Source: Pseudomonas sp. CAN1 | Lineage (GTDB): Bacteria > Pseudomonadota > Gammaproteobacteria > Pseudomonadales > Pseudomonadaceae | Length of the DNA: 49,945 nucleotides | Direction of reading: 5' to 3' | NCBI RefSeq assembly: GCF_030462585.1 | Contig: NZ_JASMRU010000006.1 | Location: 1-49,945 of the forward strand | Shown here: piece after piece, positions 35,703-43,437 of the stretch | Layout: every line of letters begins with the position of its first letter | How positions within the stretch are numbered: the stretch's first letter is position 1 | Made by a program: the position numbers and the translations under genes | The notes under the pieces: model-generated | Databases searched by the model: none | The model's input: the letters and a program-made list of their open reading frames with translations, nothing else | What the model was told of the DNA's origin: nothing

Positions 35703-37049
35703 TCAGAACAGCGAATAGGGCTTGCCCGCCGTCCCATCGGCGAAGCGCCGCAGGCGGAAGGCGTGCAGGTCCATTCCGGGGGCGCCCTGGTGAATCCACT
35801 GGCTCATCAACTGGCCGACGATAGGGCCCATGGCGAAGCCGTGGCCACAGAAGCCGGTGGCGATCAGCAGGCCGGGGACTTCCGGCGGAGCGTCGAGCAC
35901 GGGGATGCCGTCGGGCAGCACGTCGATCAGGCCGGCCCAGCTTTCCACCACCTTCACCTCACGCAGCGCCGGGAATGCCCTGGCGAGGTTGCTCTGCGCC
36001 TGGAACACGCGCGAGGTGTTGGCCTTCACCTGCGGATCGCGCTCGCCGAGCACCGGGCCGTTCACGCTGCGTTCCGAGCCGGGCAGGCGCTGGCGCAGGT
36101 CGTGGAACAGCGCGCCGTTGAGCTTGAAGGAGAAGCCCGCGCGGTGCTCCGGCAGGTGCGGCAGGTAGTGTTTCGCGCCGCGCAGGTAATCGAGGTTGAG
36201 GTCGATATCGGCCTGGGTTTCGTCGGCGAGGTTGATGCTGCCGTCGGCGCGCTGGCGGAAGCCGATGCCGTGCCCGATGAAGCTCTGCGCGCCGACATCC
36301 GGGCCAGGACTGGTGCGCGAGACGGTGCAGCGCACCGCCTGTTGCGGCAACGTCAGCCCGAGGCTCTGCACCAGGCGCCAACTGCTGGCTCCGGCGCACA
36401 CCAGCAGTTGCCGGGTCTTCACATAGCCGCGCTCGGTCTGCACGCCGCAGATGGCGCCGGCGGCGCGGTCGATGCCGGTGACGCCGCAGCCTTCGACGAA
36501 CACCGCGCCGCGTTCGATGGCGCGCAGTGCGTAACCCGGAGCAACCCGACGCGGCTCGGCCTGGCCGTCGTTGGCGGTGTAGAGGGCGCCAAGTGCAGGG
36601 TCGCTCAGCGCCGGCATCAGCTGCGCGACTTCTGCGCGGCTGAGTAGGCGGGTGTCGAGGCCGAAGTTGGCGGCGACTTTCAGCCAGTCTTCGTACTTGC
36701 GCTGCTGCTCCGGCGTCTCGGCCAGGTACAGGCAGCCGCCCTGGCGCCATTCCAGCGGCAGTTGCAGCTGTTCTTCAAGCCGTTCCCACAACGGGATCGC
36801 CGCCATCATCAGCGGCACTTCCGCTGGGTCGCGGGCCTGCTGGCGGACGAAGCCCCAGGCGCGGGTGGACTGCTGGCTGGCGAGGCCGGCCTTGTCCAGC
36901 ACCAGCACGCTCAGGCCGAGGCCGGCGAGCTGCCAGGCGGTGGCGCAACCCATGATGCCGCTGCCGGCGATGACCACGTCCACCTGCTCGGGCAGGCGCT
37001 CCACGCGGGCGGCAAGGGCGGGGTGGAGCGGGTAGGTTCCCATCGGCAT
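35703..37049 (-). CDS. FAD-dependent amine/amino-acid oxidoreductase (DAO family)
   Basis: A 448-residue flavoenzyme. The Rossmann motif G29-S-G31-I-M-G34 (VDVVIAGSGIMGCATAWQLA) binds FAD, and the C-terminal segment LPDGIPVLDAPPEVPGLLIATGFCGHGFAMGP is the DAO/sarcosine oxidase C-terminal FAD site. It probably oxidises a secondary amine or amino acid; the substrate is unknown. Start at 37049 (MPMGTYPLHPAL), with no strong ribosome site. Last in the minus-strand cluster, 89 bases after the ferritin-like gene, so it may have its own promoter. Confidence 0.82.
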   Translation of the reverse strand: MPMGTYPLHPALAARVERLPEQVDVVIAGSGIMGCATAWQLAGLGLSVLVLDKAGLASQQSTRAWGFVRQQARDPAEVPLMMAAIPLWERLEEQLQLPLEWRQGGCLYLAETPEQQRKYEDWLKVAANFGLDTRLLSRAEVAQLMPALSDPALGALYTANDGQAEPRRVAPGYALRAIERGAVFVEGCGVTGIDRAAGAICGVQTERGYVKTRQLLVCAGASSWRLVQSLGLTLPQQAVRCTVSRTSPGPDVGAQSFIGHGIGFRQRADGSINLADETQADIDLNLDYLRGAKHYLPHLPEHRAGFSFKLNGALFHDLRQRLPGSERSVNGPVLGERDPQVKANTSRVFQAQSNLARAFPALREVKVVESWAGLIDVLPDGIPVLDAPPEVPGLLIATGFCGHGFAMGPIVGQLMSQWIHQGAPGMDLHAFRLRRFADGTAGKPYSLF

Positions 37050-37138
37050 ACGGCGGCATCCCTGAATCGAGTAACGGATGCCGCAGTATGCGATCGGCGC
37101 GCGCCGCGCATCCACTGCGCGGGCGCGCCGGCAGGCCT

Positions 37139-38029
37139 TCAAGAGGCGCGTGCGGCCCTGCTGGCGGCCGGCGAGCGGGCCAGGTAGTCCAGTGCTTCCT
37201 GGGTGTTGGCCTCGTGGTCGGGGTGGTACCAGGGCTTGAAGTAGCGCAGGAAACTGGTGGCCACCGAACTGATCTTCGGCAGCACGCCGGTCTTCGAGCC
37301 ATCGCGCCAGATCGCCGCGAAGGAGCGTGGCTGGGCGATGCTCGGGTCCTGCCGCGACAAGGTGCGAGTGCCGAAGGCGAACAGGTAGATGATCAGCGGC
37401 CAGACCACGAACATCCACAGCTGGCGGCTGACGAAGGTGCCGCCCAGGTGCACGTGCAGGTCGTGGGCGACGTTGCGGTGCTCCACCTCTTCGGCGCCGT
37501 GCCAGCGGAACAGGTCGAGCAGTACCGGGTCGGCCTTGGCGCGGTCCAGCGCGTCGGCTTCGAGAATCCATTTGCCGAGCACGCAGGTGAAGTGCTCCAC
37601 CGCCGCGACGATGGCGCAACGCTGGCCGATCCACCAGCGCTTGAGCCAGGCCGTGCGGTTGAACAGGGTGAGGCCCAGCGGCGTGTCGCTGAGCAGTTGT
37701 TCGAACAGGTAGTCCATGACCTTGAGATAACGCGTCGAGTCGATGCCGTGGTGGCTCAGGTAGCGTTCCAGCGCGCCATTGTGGGCGCGGGCGTGCATCG
37801 CTTCCTGGCGGATGAAGCCCTGCACGTCGTCGCGCAGGCGGCCGTCCTTCACGAAGGGCAGGGCCTTGTTGTACAGCCGGCAGAACCACAGCTCGCCGGC
37901 CGGCAGCATCATGTGGATGACGTTGACCACGTGCGAAGCCTCGGGCTCGCCGGGAATCCAGTGCAGGGGCGAGTCGGTGTAATCGAACTGCACCTTGCGT
38001 TGCACCAGCTTGTGATGAGGGTCGTTCAT
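37139..38029 (-). CDS. Predicted metal-dependent hydrolase (PF10118-type, ferritin-like)
   Basis: A 296-residue protein of the predicted metal-dependent hydrolase family. Candidate metal ligands appear in a ferritin-like pattern: E46, E76-A-M-H79 (RQEAMHARAHN), E145-H146 (AAVEHFTC) and E180-E181-x-E183-H184 (WHGAEEVEHRN). The arrangement of two Glu/His pairs suggests a di-metal centre; no activity is established. A hydrophobic stretch (LWMFVVWPLIIYLFAFG) near 208-224 suggests membrane contact. Nine bases from the fusion gene's stop, so almost certainly co-transcribed. Confidence 0.75.
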   Translation of the reverse strand: MNDPHHKLVQRKVQFDYTDSPLHWIPGEPEASHVVNVIHMMLPAGELWFCRLYNKALPFVKDGRLRDDVQGFIRQEAMHARAHNGALERYLSHHGIDSTRYLKVMDYLFEQLLSDTPLGLTLFNRTAWLKRWWIGQRCAIVAAVEHFTCVLGKWILEADALDRAKADPVLLDLFRWHGAEEVEHRNVAHDLHVHLGGTFVSRQLWMFVVWPLIIYLFAFGTRTLSRQDPSIAQPRSFAAIWRDGSKTGVLPKISSVATSFLRYFKPWYHPDHEANTQEALDYLARSPAASRAARAS

Positions 38030-38037
38030 GGGAGTTC

Positions 38038-39810
38038 TCAGGCAGTCAGGTTGAGGCGGGCGAGCAGGCGCGACAGCCAGGGCATGAAGCGCCATTGCAG
38101 GGCGCCCAGGTGCACTTCGCTGCCGACCTTCACCACCGGCTGGTTGCGTTCCACCGCGCGGGTGATGCGTTCGCCGACGGTGTCCGGGCTGAGCCGGCGC
38201 CGACGGTAGAAGCGCTGCACCTTGGCGCGGTGCTTCGCCTGTTGTTCGTCATCCAGCCCGGCGAAGCGCGTGGCCTGGACGATGCCGGTATCGACGAAGC
38301 CCGGGCACGCTGCACTGACGCCGATGCCATTGCCCGCCAGTTCGGCGCGCAGGCACTCGCTGAGCATCAGCACCGCCGCCTTGCTGGTGGCGTAGGCCGG
38401 GTAGTTGCGCGACGGCGCGAAGGCCACGCCGGAGGCGACGTTGACCAGGTGCCCCGGTTTGCCGCTGTCGACCATCTGCTTGCCGAACAGCCGGCAGCCG
38501 TCGATCACGCTCCACAGGTTGATGCGCAGCAGGCGCTCCCATTCCTCCGGGGTGGTCCTGAGCATCGGCCCGGCCATGCCGATGCCGGCGTTGCTGACCA
38601 CCACGTCGGGCACGCCGAGGCTGCTCTTCACCCACTGGGCGAAGCGCTCCATGGCCGCGCTGTCGCCCACGTCCACGCAATAGCTGTAGGCGCTGGCGCC
38701 GACAGCGCGGGCCAGTTCGGCGCTGCGCTCGGCGGCGGCTGGGTCGATGTCCGCGGCGAGCACACTGGCGCCGCGTTCGGCGAAGCTCAGCAGGGTCGAG
38801 CGGCCGATGCCGCCGCCCGCGCCGGTGACCACCACCAGCTTGCCGGCGAACGGGCCGGCGCCGGGTTTCAGCGCAGCGCGCTGCAGTTCCGGGGTGGCTT
38901 CGCCGCCTTCGATGTGGCTGACGAATTCGTCGATCCAGCCGCCCAGCCGGGTCGGCTCGGCGAGCAGTTGCCAGTGCCCGGCGGTGACGTCGCGGCGCCA
39001 CAGGCGCGGGGCCCACAGCGAGAGTTGCTGGAACAGTTGCTGGCCGACATAACGGTCGCGGGTCGGTACGACGAGCTGCACCGGCACCTCGGTATGGCGC
39101 TTGCGCGGCTTGAAGATCGAGGTGATGAAGTTGGCCCGGTAGAGCTTCACGCCGTGCTTGCCGTCGCTGGCCTGGTGCGGATTGCGCGCCGGGTTGCGGA
39201 TGCCCTCGACCTTGCGCAGGTACTGCGGCCAGGCCTTCGCCGCGCCGAAGCGCCAGGACAGCGACGGCAGCAGCGGCAGGTGGAAGTAGTAGATGTACCA
39301 GGAGTGCAGTAGCTGGCTGGCCATCTGCAGCAGCGCGCGCGGCGTCTTGCGGCGCAGGCGGTCGCGCATCCAGAAGCCGACGTGGTCCAGGCACGGGCCG
39401 GAGACGCTGGTGTAGGAGGCGATGCGCGCGCGCAGTTGCGGATCGGTGACGCTCTCCCAGGTCTGGATCGAGCCCCAGTCGTGCGCCACGAGGTGCACCG
39501 CGCGCTGCGGGCTGACCACATCGAGTACCGCCTTGAGGTCCTGGCTGAGCAGCTCCAGGCGGTAGTCGCGGGTCTTGCGCGGCCTGTCCGATTCGCCGGC
39601 GCCGCGCACATCGTAGGCGACCAGCTGGTAGCGCCCGGACAGATGGCGGATCAGCGGCAACCAGACTTCATGGTTGTCCGGGTAGCCGTGGACGAACAGT
39701 ACCATCGGCAGGTGCGGCTCACCCCAGCGCCACACGGCCAGGCGTACGTTGCCCGATTGCACGTCGAGGCGCTCCGGTGTCGGCAGCGCTTTCTCCAGCA
39801 TGGCGTTCAT
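38038..39810 (-). CDS. Alpha/beta-hydrolase-SDR fusion protein (EphD-like architecture)
   Basis: A 590-residue fusion. Residues 1-310: alpha/beta hydrolase with oxyanion motif HGYP (41-44), nucleophile Asp111 in VAHDWGS (an Asp, as in epoxide hydrolases and dehalogenases) and a catalytic His at 279 (TAGHWQ). Residues 322-590: short-chain dehydrogenase with TGAGGGIG (329-336), NAG (407-409), Ser460 and Y473-x3-K477 (YPAYATSK). M. tuberculosis EphD has the same order and nearly the same length, and acts on oxygenated mycolic acids. Its stop is nine bases from the next gene and its start overlaps the M24 gene's stop by four bases. Confidence 0.85.
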   Translation of the reverse strand: MNAMLEKALPTPERLDVQSGNVRLAVWRWGEPHLPMVLFVHGYPDNHEVWLPLIRHLSGRYQLVAYDVRGAGESDRPRKTRDYRLELLSQDLKAVLDVVSPQRAVHLVAHDWGSIQTWESVTDPQLRARIASYTSVSGPCLDHVGFWMRDRLRRKTPRALLQMASQLLHSWYIYYFHLPLLPSLSWRFGAAKAWPQYLRKVEGIRNPARNPHQASDGKHGVKLYRANFITSIFKPRKRHTEVPVQLVVPTRDRYVGQQLFQQLSLWAPRLWRRDVTAGHWQLLAEPTRLGGWIDEFVSHIEGGEATPELQRAALKPGAGPFAGKLVVVTGAGGGIGRSTLLSFAERGASVLAADIDPAAAERSAELARAVGASAYSYCVDVGDSAAMERFAQWVKSSLGVPDVVVSNAGIGMAGPMLRTTPEEWERLLRINLWSVIDGCRLFGKQMVDSGKPGHLVNVASGVAFAPSRNYPAYATSKAAVLMLSECLRAELAGNGIGVSAACPGFVDTGIVQATRFAGLDDEQQAKHRAKVQRFYRRRRLSPDTVGERITRAVERNQPVVKVGSEVHLGALQWRFMPWLSRLLARLNLTA

Positions 39811-40691
39811 GCCACCTCCCGCCGCGCCGGAGCGCTGATCAGGCCGCGGGCGATCCAGCGGCGCACGTGGGGCAGGTCGTCGTCCAGCCAGTAGGCATCG
39901 TCCTCGGTAACCACCAGCAGCTCCTCGAACTTGGCGCCCACGCCGCGCAGGCCCAGGTGCGGTTCGACTGCCCAGAGGCCGGGAGTCGGCGCGTGTTGCG
40001 AGCGGTCGTTGCTCGACCACAGCGGCGACCAGCCTTCGCGGCGGCCGGTGACCAGGGCGTTCTTCATCAGCGTGGCAATGTTGCGTACGCCGAAGCGTGC
40101 CAGCGACGGGCCGCTGTCCCGCGCGCCGAGTTTCTCCACGCGGTGGGCCAGCACTTCGAAGGGGTAGGCCTTGTGCCGCGGTTGGGTGCCCTGGCGCTGG
40201 CAGAGGCGGTCCACCGACTGGCTGACTTCGGCCAGCGGCAGGCGCTGGCGCACCTGTTCGACGATCAGGTTGCGGTGCGCCAGCAAGTCGTCCATCAGAC
40301 GCTCCACCAGCAGGTTGTGGCCCAGCGCGCCGGAGTAGCCGACGTCAGCGGTGTAGGCGCCCAGGGTCGGCGCGCAGTCGAGGATGAACGGCATGCCTTC
40401 TTCCAGGCGCTGCTTGCCGGGGTAGAAGGCCAGGTTGAAGCCGCCCAGGTGGCGCAGGCCGTCAAAGCCCTTGAACAAGGTGCGCGGGCCGAACCAGGCG
40501 AAGGGCTGGTGGAACCAGTCGCGCACGCCGTGATCGAGCAGCCAGGTCTTCATCAGGGCGGCGGTCTCGCGCTCGCTGATGCCAGGGCGCAGTTCGCCGG
40601 CAATGGTTTCGCAGCAGCGGTAGGCCAGTTGCTGAGTCTCGCGGAAGTGCCGCAGGTCTTCTGCGGTGGGCACCCAGGCGCCTTGGGACAT
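39807..40691 (-). CDS. M24-family metallopeptidase (creatinase/prolidase-like)
   Basis: A 294-residue pita-bread-fold protein. Metal ligands of the M24 family are visible as D105 (FILDCAPT), D116 (YTADVGYSG), and the Glu residues of AVEPHLGLRG and GAKFEELLVV near the C-terminus. The enzyme may be a peptidase or a related hydrolase. The family includes creatinase and Xaa-Pro peptidases. I chose ATG 40691, preceded by CTGGAGAAAG; an in-frame ATG further upstream would add 16 unlikely residues. First gene of the minus-strand cluster, divergent from the MerR regulator. Confidence 0.8.
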   Translation of the reverse strand: MSQGAWVPTAEDLRHFRETQQLAYRCCETIAGELRPGISERETAALMKTWLLDHGVRDWFHQPFAWFGPRTLFKGFDGLRHLGGFNLAFYPGKQRLEEGMPFILDCAPTLGAYTADVGYSGALGHNLLVERLMDDLLAHRNLIVEQVRQRLPLAEVSQSVDRLCQRQGTQPRHKAYPFEVLAHRVEKLGARDSGPSLARFGVRNIATLMKNALVTGRREGWSPLWSSNDRSQHAPTPGLWAVEPHLGLRGVGAKFEELLVVTEDDAYWLDDDLPHVRRWIARGLISAPARREVA

Positions 40692-40722
40692 GACTTTCTC
40701 CAGGCTGGTTGTTGTTATCGTT

Positions 40723-40736
40723 ACATCGGTCGATGT
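40723..40736. promoter_or_regulatory. Palindrome between the M24 cluster and the MerR gene
   Basis: ACATCG-GT-CGATGT, perfect 6-bp arms, 32 bases upstream of the M24 start. MerR-type regulators often bind such symmetric sites between divergent genes. Candidate operator; no clear -10 and -35 pair was identified. Confidence 0.45.
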
Positions 40737-40963
40737 CACGATCGATGCTGACCCATCGGCGGGCGTTGCGCCATGCCGTGCGCATCGGGCCTGGAGTGTT
40801 ACCGGCGCGCGGAGCCCCTGGTGGCGCGGGTTGTGGCGGGGAGGAGGATTTGTGGCAGGTGCAGTTCCCGTCTTTGGTTGGGCCGCCGGGCTGTGCGGCG
40901 GATCACTTTGGAACTAGCGCTTTGGATTGTTCTGCGGGCGCAACGGTGATTATCATCCGGCCC

Positions 40964-41782
40964 ATGAGCACACCCCTGAACCTCCTGCAGCGCCTGCTGC
41001 AACGCCCGGACGACGCGCCCTCCACGGTGGAGGAGGAGCGCGAGTACACGGTGGATGAGCTGGCCCGCGAAGGCGGCACCACGGTGCGCAACCTGCGTGC
41101 CTATCAGGATCGCGGCCTGCTGCCACCGCCTGAACGCCGCGGCCGCGCCGGGGTGTATTTCGCCAGCCACCTGCGCCGGCTGCGGCTGATCAACCGCCTG
41201 CTGGAGCGCGGCTACAACATCGCCAACATCAAGGAACTGCTGCAGAGCTGGGAACACGGCCACGACCTCGACCATGTGCTGGGCCTCGACGAAGCCATCG
41301 TCGGCCCGTGGAACCTCGAGTCCCCCGGCAGCATCGAGTTCAGCGACCTGCAGGCGCTGTTCGGCGACGAGCTGAATGACGCGGTGATCGACCAGGCGCT
41401 GGCGCAGGGCCTGCTGGCCTTCGATGGCGAGCGCATCAATATTCCCAGCCCGCGCCTGTTCAATGCCGGCGTCGAGCTTTACCGCGCGGGCATTCCGCTG
41501 GCCGCGCTGCTGGACCATCTGGCGGTGCTGCGCACCGACACCGAACACCTGGCCGCCGGCATCGTGCGCCTGGTGGTGACCCATCTGGTGGACCGCCCCG
41601 GCGTCGACCTGCTGCCCGGCGCGGCGGACCTCGAACGCCTCGCCGAAGTCTTCCAGCGCCTGCGCCCGGTGGCCGAGCAGGTGGTGCTGGTGGAGCTGGC
41701 GCGCGGCCTGAAGCGCTCGGCCAACGAGATGCTCGGCGAGCGCGTCGGGGAAATCCTCCGCCGCCTGGAAACCCCGGAGTAG
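40964..41782 (+). CDS. MerR-family transcriptional regulator
   Basis: A 272-residue regulator with an N-terminal MerR HTH (about 25-95: YTVDELAREGGTTVRNLRAY, RRGRAGVYFASHLRRLRLIN) and a long C-terminal part of unknown ligand specificity. There is no Cys-rich metal loop, so it is not a mercury/copper sensor. Divergent from the M24-fusion cluster and probably its regulator. It starts at ATG 40964. It is convergent with the LysR gene, with four bases between the stop codons. Confidence 0.85.
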   Translation: MSTPLNLLQRLLQRPDDAPSTVEEEREYTVDELAREGGTTVRNLRAYQDRGLLPPPERRGRAGVYFASHLRRLRLINRLLERGYNIANIKELLQSWEHGHDLDHVLGLDEAIVGPWNLESPGSIEFSDLQALFGDELNDAVIDQALAQGLLAFDGERINIPSPRLFNAGVELYRAGIPLAALLDHLAVLRTDTEHLAAGIVRLVVTHLVDRPGVDLLPGAADLERLAEVFQRLRPVAEQVVLVELARGLKRSANEMLGERVGEILRRLETPE

Positions 41783-41786
41783 GGCG

Positions 41787-42695
41787 TCAGCCGACAGCCT
41801 GGGCCAGTTTGCCGCGCAGCCAGCGTCGCGCCGGATCATCCTCGCTGCTCTCCGACCAGATCTGCACGAAATCGAAAGGCGCCAGTTTCAGCGGCGGCTC
41901 GAAGCTGGCCAGGCCATGGCTTTCCAGATCGTCCGGGAGCATTCGCGCGGCAATCGTCAGGACTAGATCGGTGCCCGCCAGCAGGCTGGGCGCCACGCTG
42001 AAGTGCGGCACGGTGGCGGCCACCTGACGGCGTCGGCCGAGTTTTTCCAGATGACTGTCGATCTCTTCCGCCGGGCTCTGTTGCAGGGCAACGCGCAGGT
42101 GCGGTGCGGCGAGGTAGGCGTCCAGGTCGAGGCGCTTCCTGTCGCCCAGGGTGTCTGTCGAGCACAGGCAGATGAAGCGCTCCTCGAACAGTGGCTGCAC
42201 GCGCAGCCCCTCGGGCAGCATCGGGAACACGCCGACGGCGCCATCCAGCTCGCCGCTCGCCACCTGCTCGGCCATGCCGATGCGTGAGGCCTGGCGGATA
42301 TCCAGGTGAATGCCCGGCGCTTCGCGGCGCAGCATGGGCAGCAGGGTCGGCAGCACCACCCAGGTGCCGTAGTCGGACATGCCCAGGCGCAGCTCCAGCT
42401 CGGCGCTCGCCGGGTCGAAGTCATCGCCCAGAACCAGCCGGCGCACGCCACCGAGGATTTCCCGTAGCGGCCCGGCCAGCTCGAAGGCGCGGCGGGTCAG
42501 TTGCATCTGGTTGCCGGCGCGCACCAGCAACGGGTCGTCGAGCAGGTCGCGCAGGCGGTTGAGCGCATGGCTCACCGCCGGCTGGGTCATCGCCAGCCGC
42601 TCGGCCGCGCGGGAGACGTGACGCTCGTCCAGCAGCGCATCGAGGATCACCAGCAGGTTGAGGTCGATGCGGCGCAAGTCATGAATCAAGTGCAT
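41787..42695 (-). CDS. LysR-family transcriptional regulator
   Basis: A 302-residue LysR regulator. HTH at about 10-65 (LNLLVILDALLDERHVSRAA, MTQPAVSHALNRLRDLLDDP), effector-binding domain at about 90-300 (ELRLGMSDYGTWVVLPTLLP). The effector is unknown. It is divergent from the YdcZ-type transporter, with an 83-base intergenic stretch, so it probably controls that gene and itself. Start at 42695 (MHLIHDLRRIDLNLL) fits the family. Confidence 0.88.
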   Translation of the reverse strand: MHLIHDLRRIDLNLLVILDALLDERHVSRAAERLAMTQPAVSHALNRLRDLLDDPLLVRAGNQMQLTRRAFELAGPLREILGGVRRLVLGDDFDPASAELELRLGMSDYGTWVVLPTLLPMLRREAPGIHLDIRQASRIGMAEQVASGELDGAVGVFPMLPEGLRVQPLFEERFICLCSTDTLGDRKRLDLDAYLAAPHLRVALQQSPAEEIDSHLEKLGRRRQVAATVPHFSVAPSLLAGTDLVLTIAARMLPDDLESHGLASFEPPLKLAPFDFVQIWSESSEDDPARRWLRGKLAQAVG

Positions 42696-42778
42696 TCAGG
42701 TTGTACCAATCGTTCATTTCCATGCGCAGGATGGATAGCAGAAGCTGGCACCCATCGACAAGCCATGGAGAACCCTCG

Positions 42779-43237
42779 ATGTCGAAATTGCTTCTGCTGC
42801 TGCCCGCCATTGGCGTGGGCGCGCTGGTCGCCTTGCAGGCGGGCAGCAACTCGCTGCTCGGCCGCCAGCTGGGCCACCCGCTGAGTGCCAGCCTGACTTC
42901 CCTGGGCGTGAGCCTGGCCGCGGTGATCATCGCGCTGCTGGCGTTTCGCGTGCCGCTGCCGCCGGCGGCGGGCATCGCTACAACGCCCTGGTGGGGCTGG
43001 CTGGGCGGGCTGTTCGGCGCGGCCTACCTGACGGTGGCGGTGATGCTAGCACCGCAGCTGGGCGCCGCGACTTTCCTGGCCTGCGTGGTGGCGGGACAGA
43101 TGCTGATGTCGGCGTTGTGCGATCAGTTCGGCTGGGCCGGTTTCCCGGTGCGGCGATTGTCGGTCGAGGGCTTGCTGGCGGTCGGGTTGATCATTGCCGG
43201 GGTGGTTTTGTTGCAGTGGCGGGGGAGGGTGGTTTGA
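42779..43237 (+). CDS. YdcZ-family (DMT superfamily) membrane transporter
   Basis: A 152-residue inner-membrane protein with about five hydrophobic segments (LLLLLPAIGVGALVALQAG, ASLTSLGVSLAAVIIALLAF, GGLFGAAYLTVAVMLAPQL, TFLACVVAGQMLMSALC, LLAVGLIIAGVVLLQW). The NSLLGRQLG segment after TM1 is typical of YdcZ/DUF606 proteins, which are short, half-size drug/metabolite transporters that likely dimerise. Substrate unknown. GGAG precedes the ATG at 42779 by about nine bases; a longer frame from 42701 lacks this signal. Confidence 0.8.
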   Translation: MSKLLLLLPAIGVGALVALQAGSNSLLGRQLGHPLSASLTSLGVSLAAVIIALLAFRVPLPPAAGIATTPWWGWLGGLFGAAYLTVAVMLAPQLGAATFLACVVAGQMLMSALCDQFGWAGFPVRRLSVEGLLAVGLIIAGVVLLQWRGRVV

Positions 43238-43275
43238 GTCGGGTGCGGAGCTGGCTGGGAAGACCCTCTCCCCAG

Positions 43276-43414
43276 CCCTCTCCCTGAAGGGAGAGGGAGC
43301 TATCCGTGCCTTTCTTGTTTATGTGCCATCCGGTGAGCGCCGACCTGCCCTCACACACCGAATCAGTCCCCTCTCCCTTCGGAGCGGGGCGCGCAGCCAG
43401 GGTTAGGGAGAGGG
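43276..43414. repeat. Inverted CCCTCTCCC/GGGAGAGGG repeats
   Basis: CCCTCTCCC-TGAA-GGGAGAGGG (43276-43297), then a second pair of arms at 43369-43377 and 43406-43414. The same arms occur again near 47.8 kb. The unit is likely a Pseudomonas REP-type element; the stem between convergent genes may also act as a transcription stop. Confidence 0.75.
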
Positions 43415-43437
43415 CATCAAACCATCGCTGAGGACCC

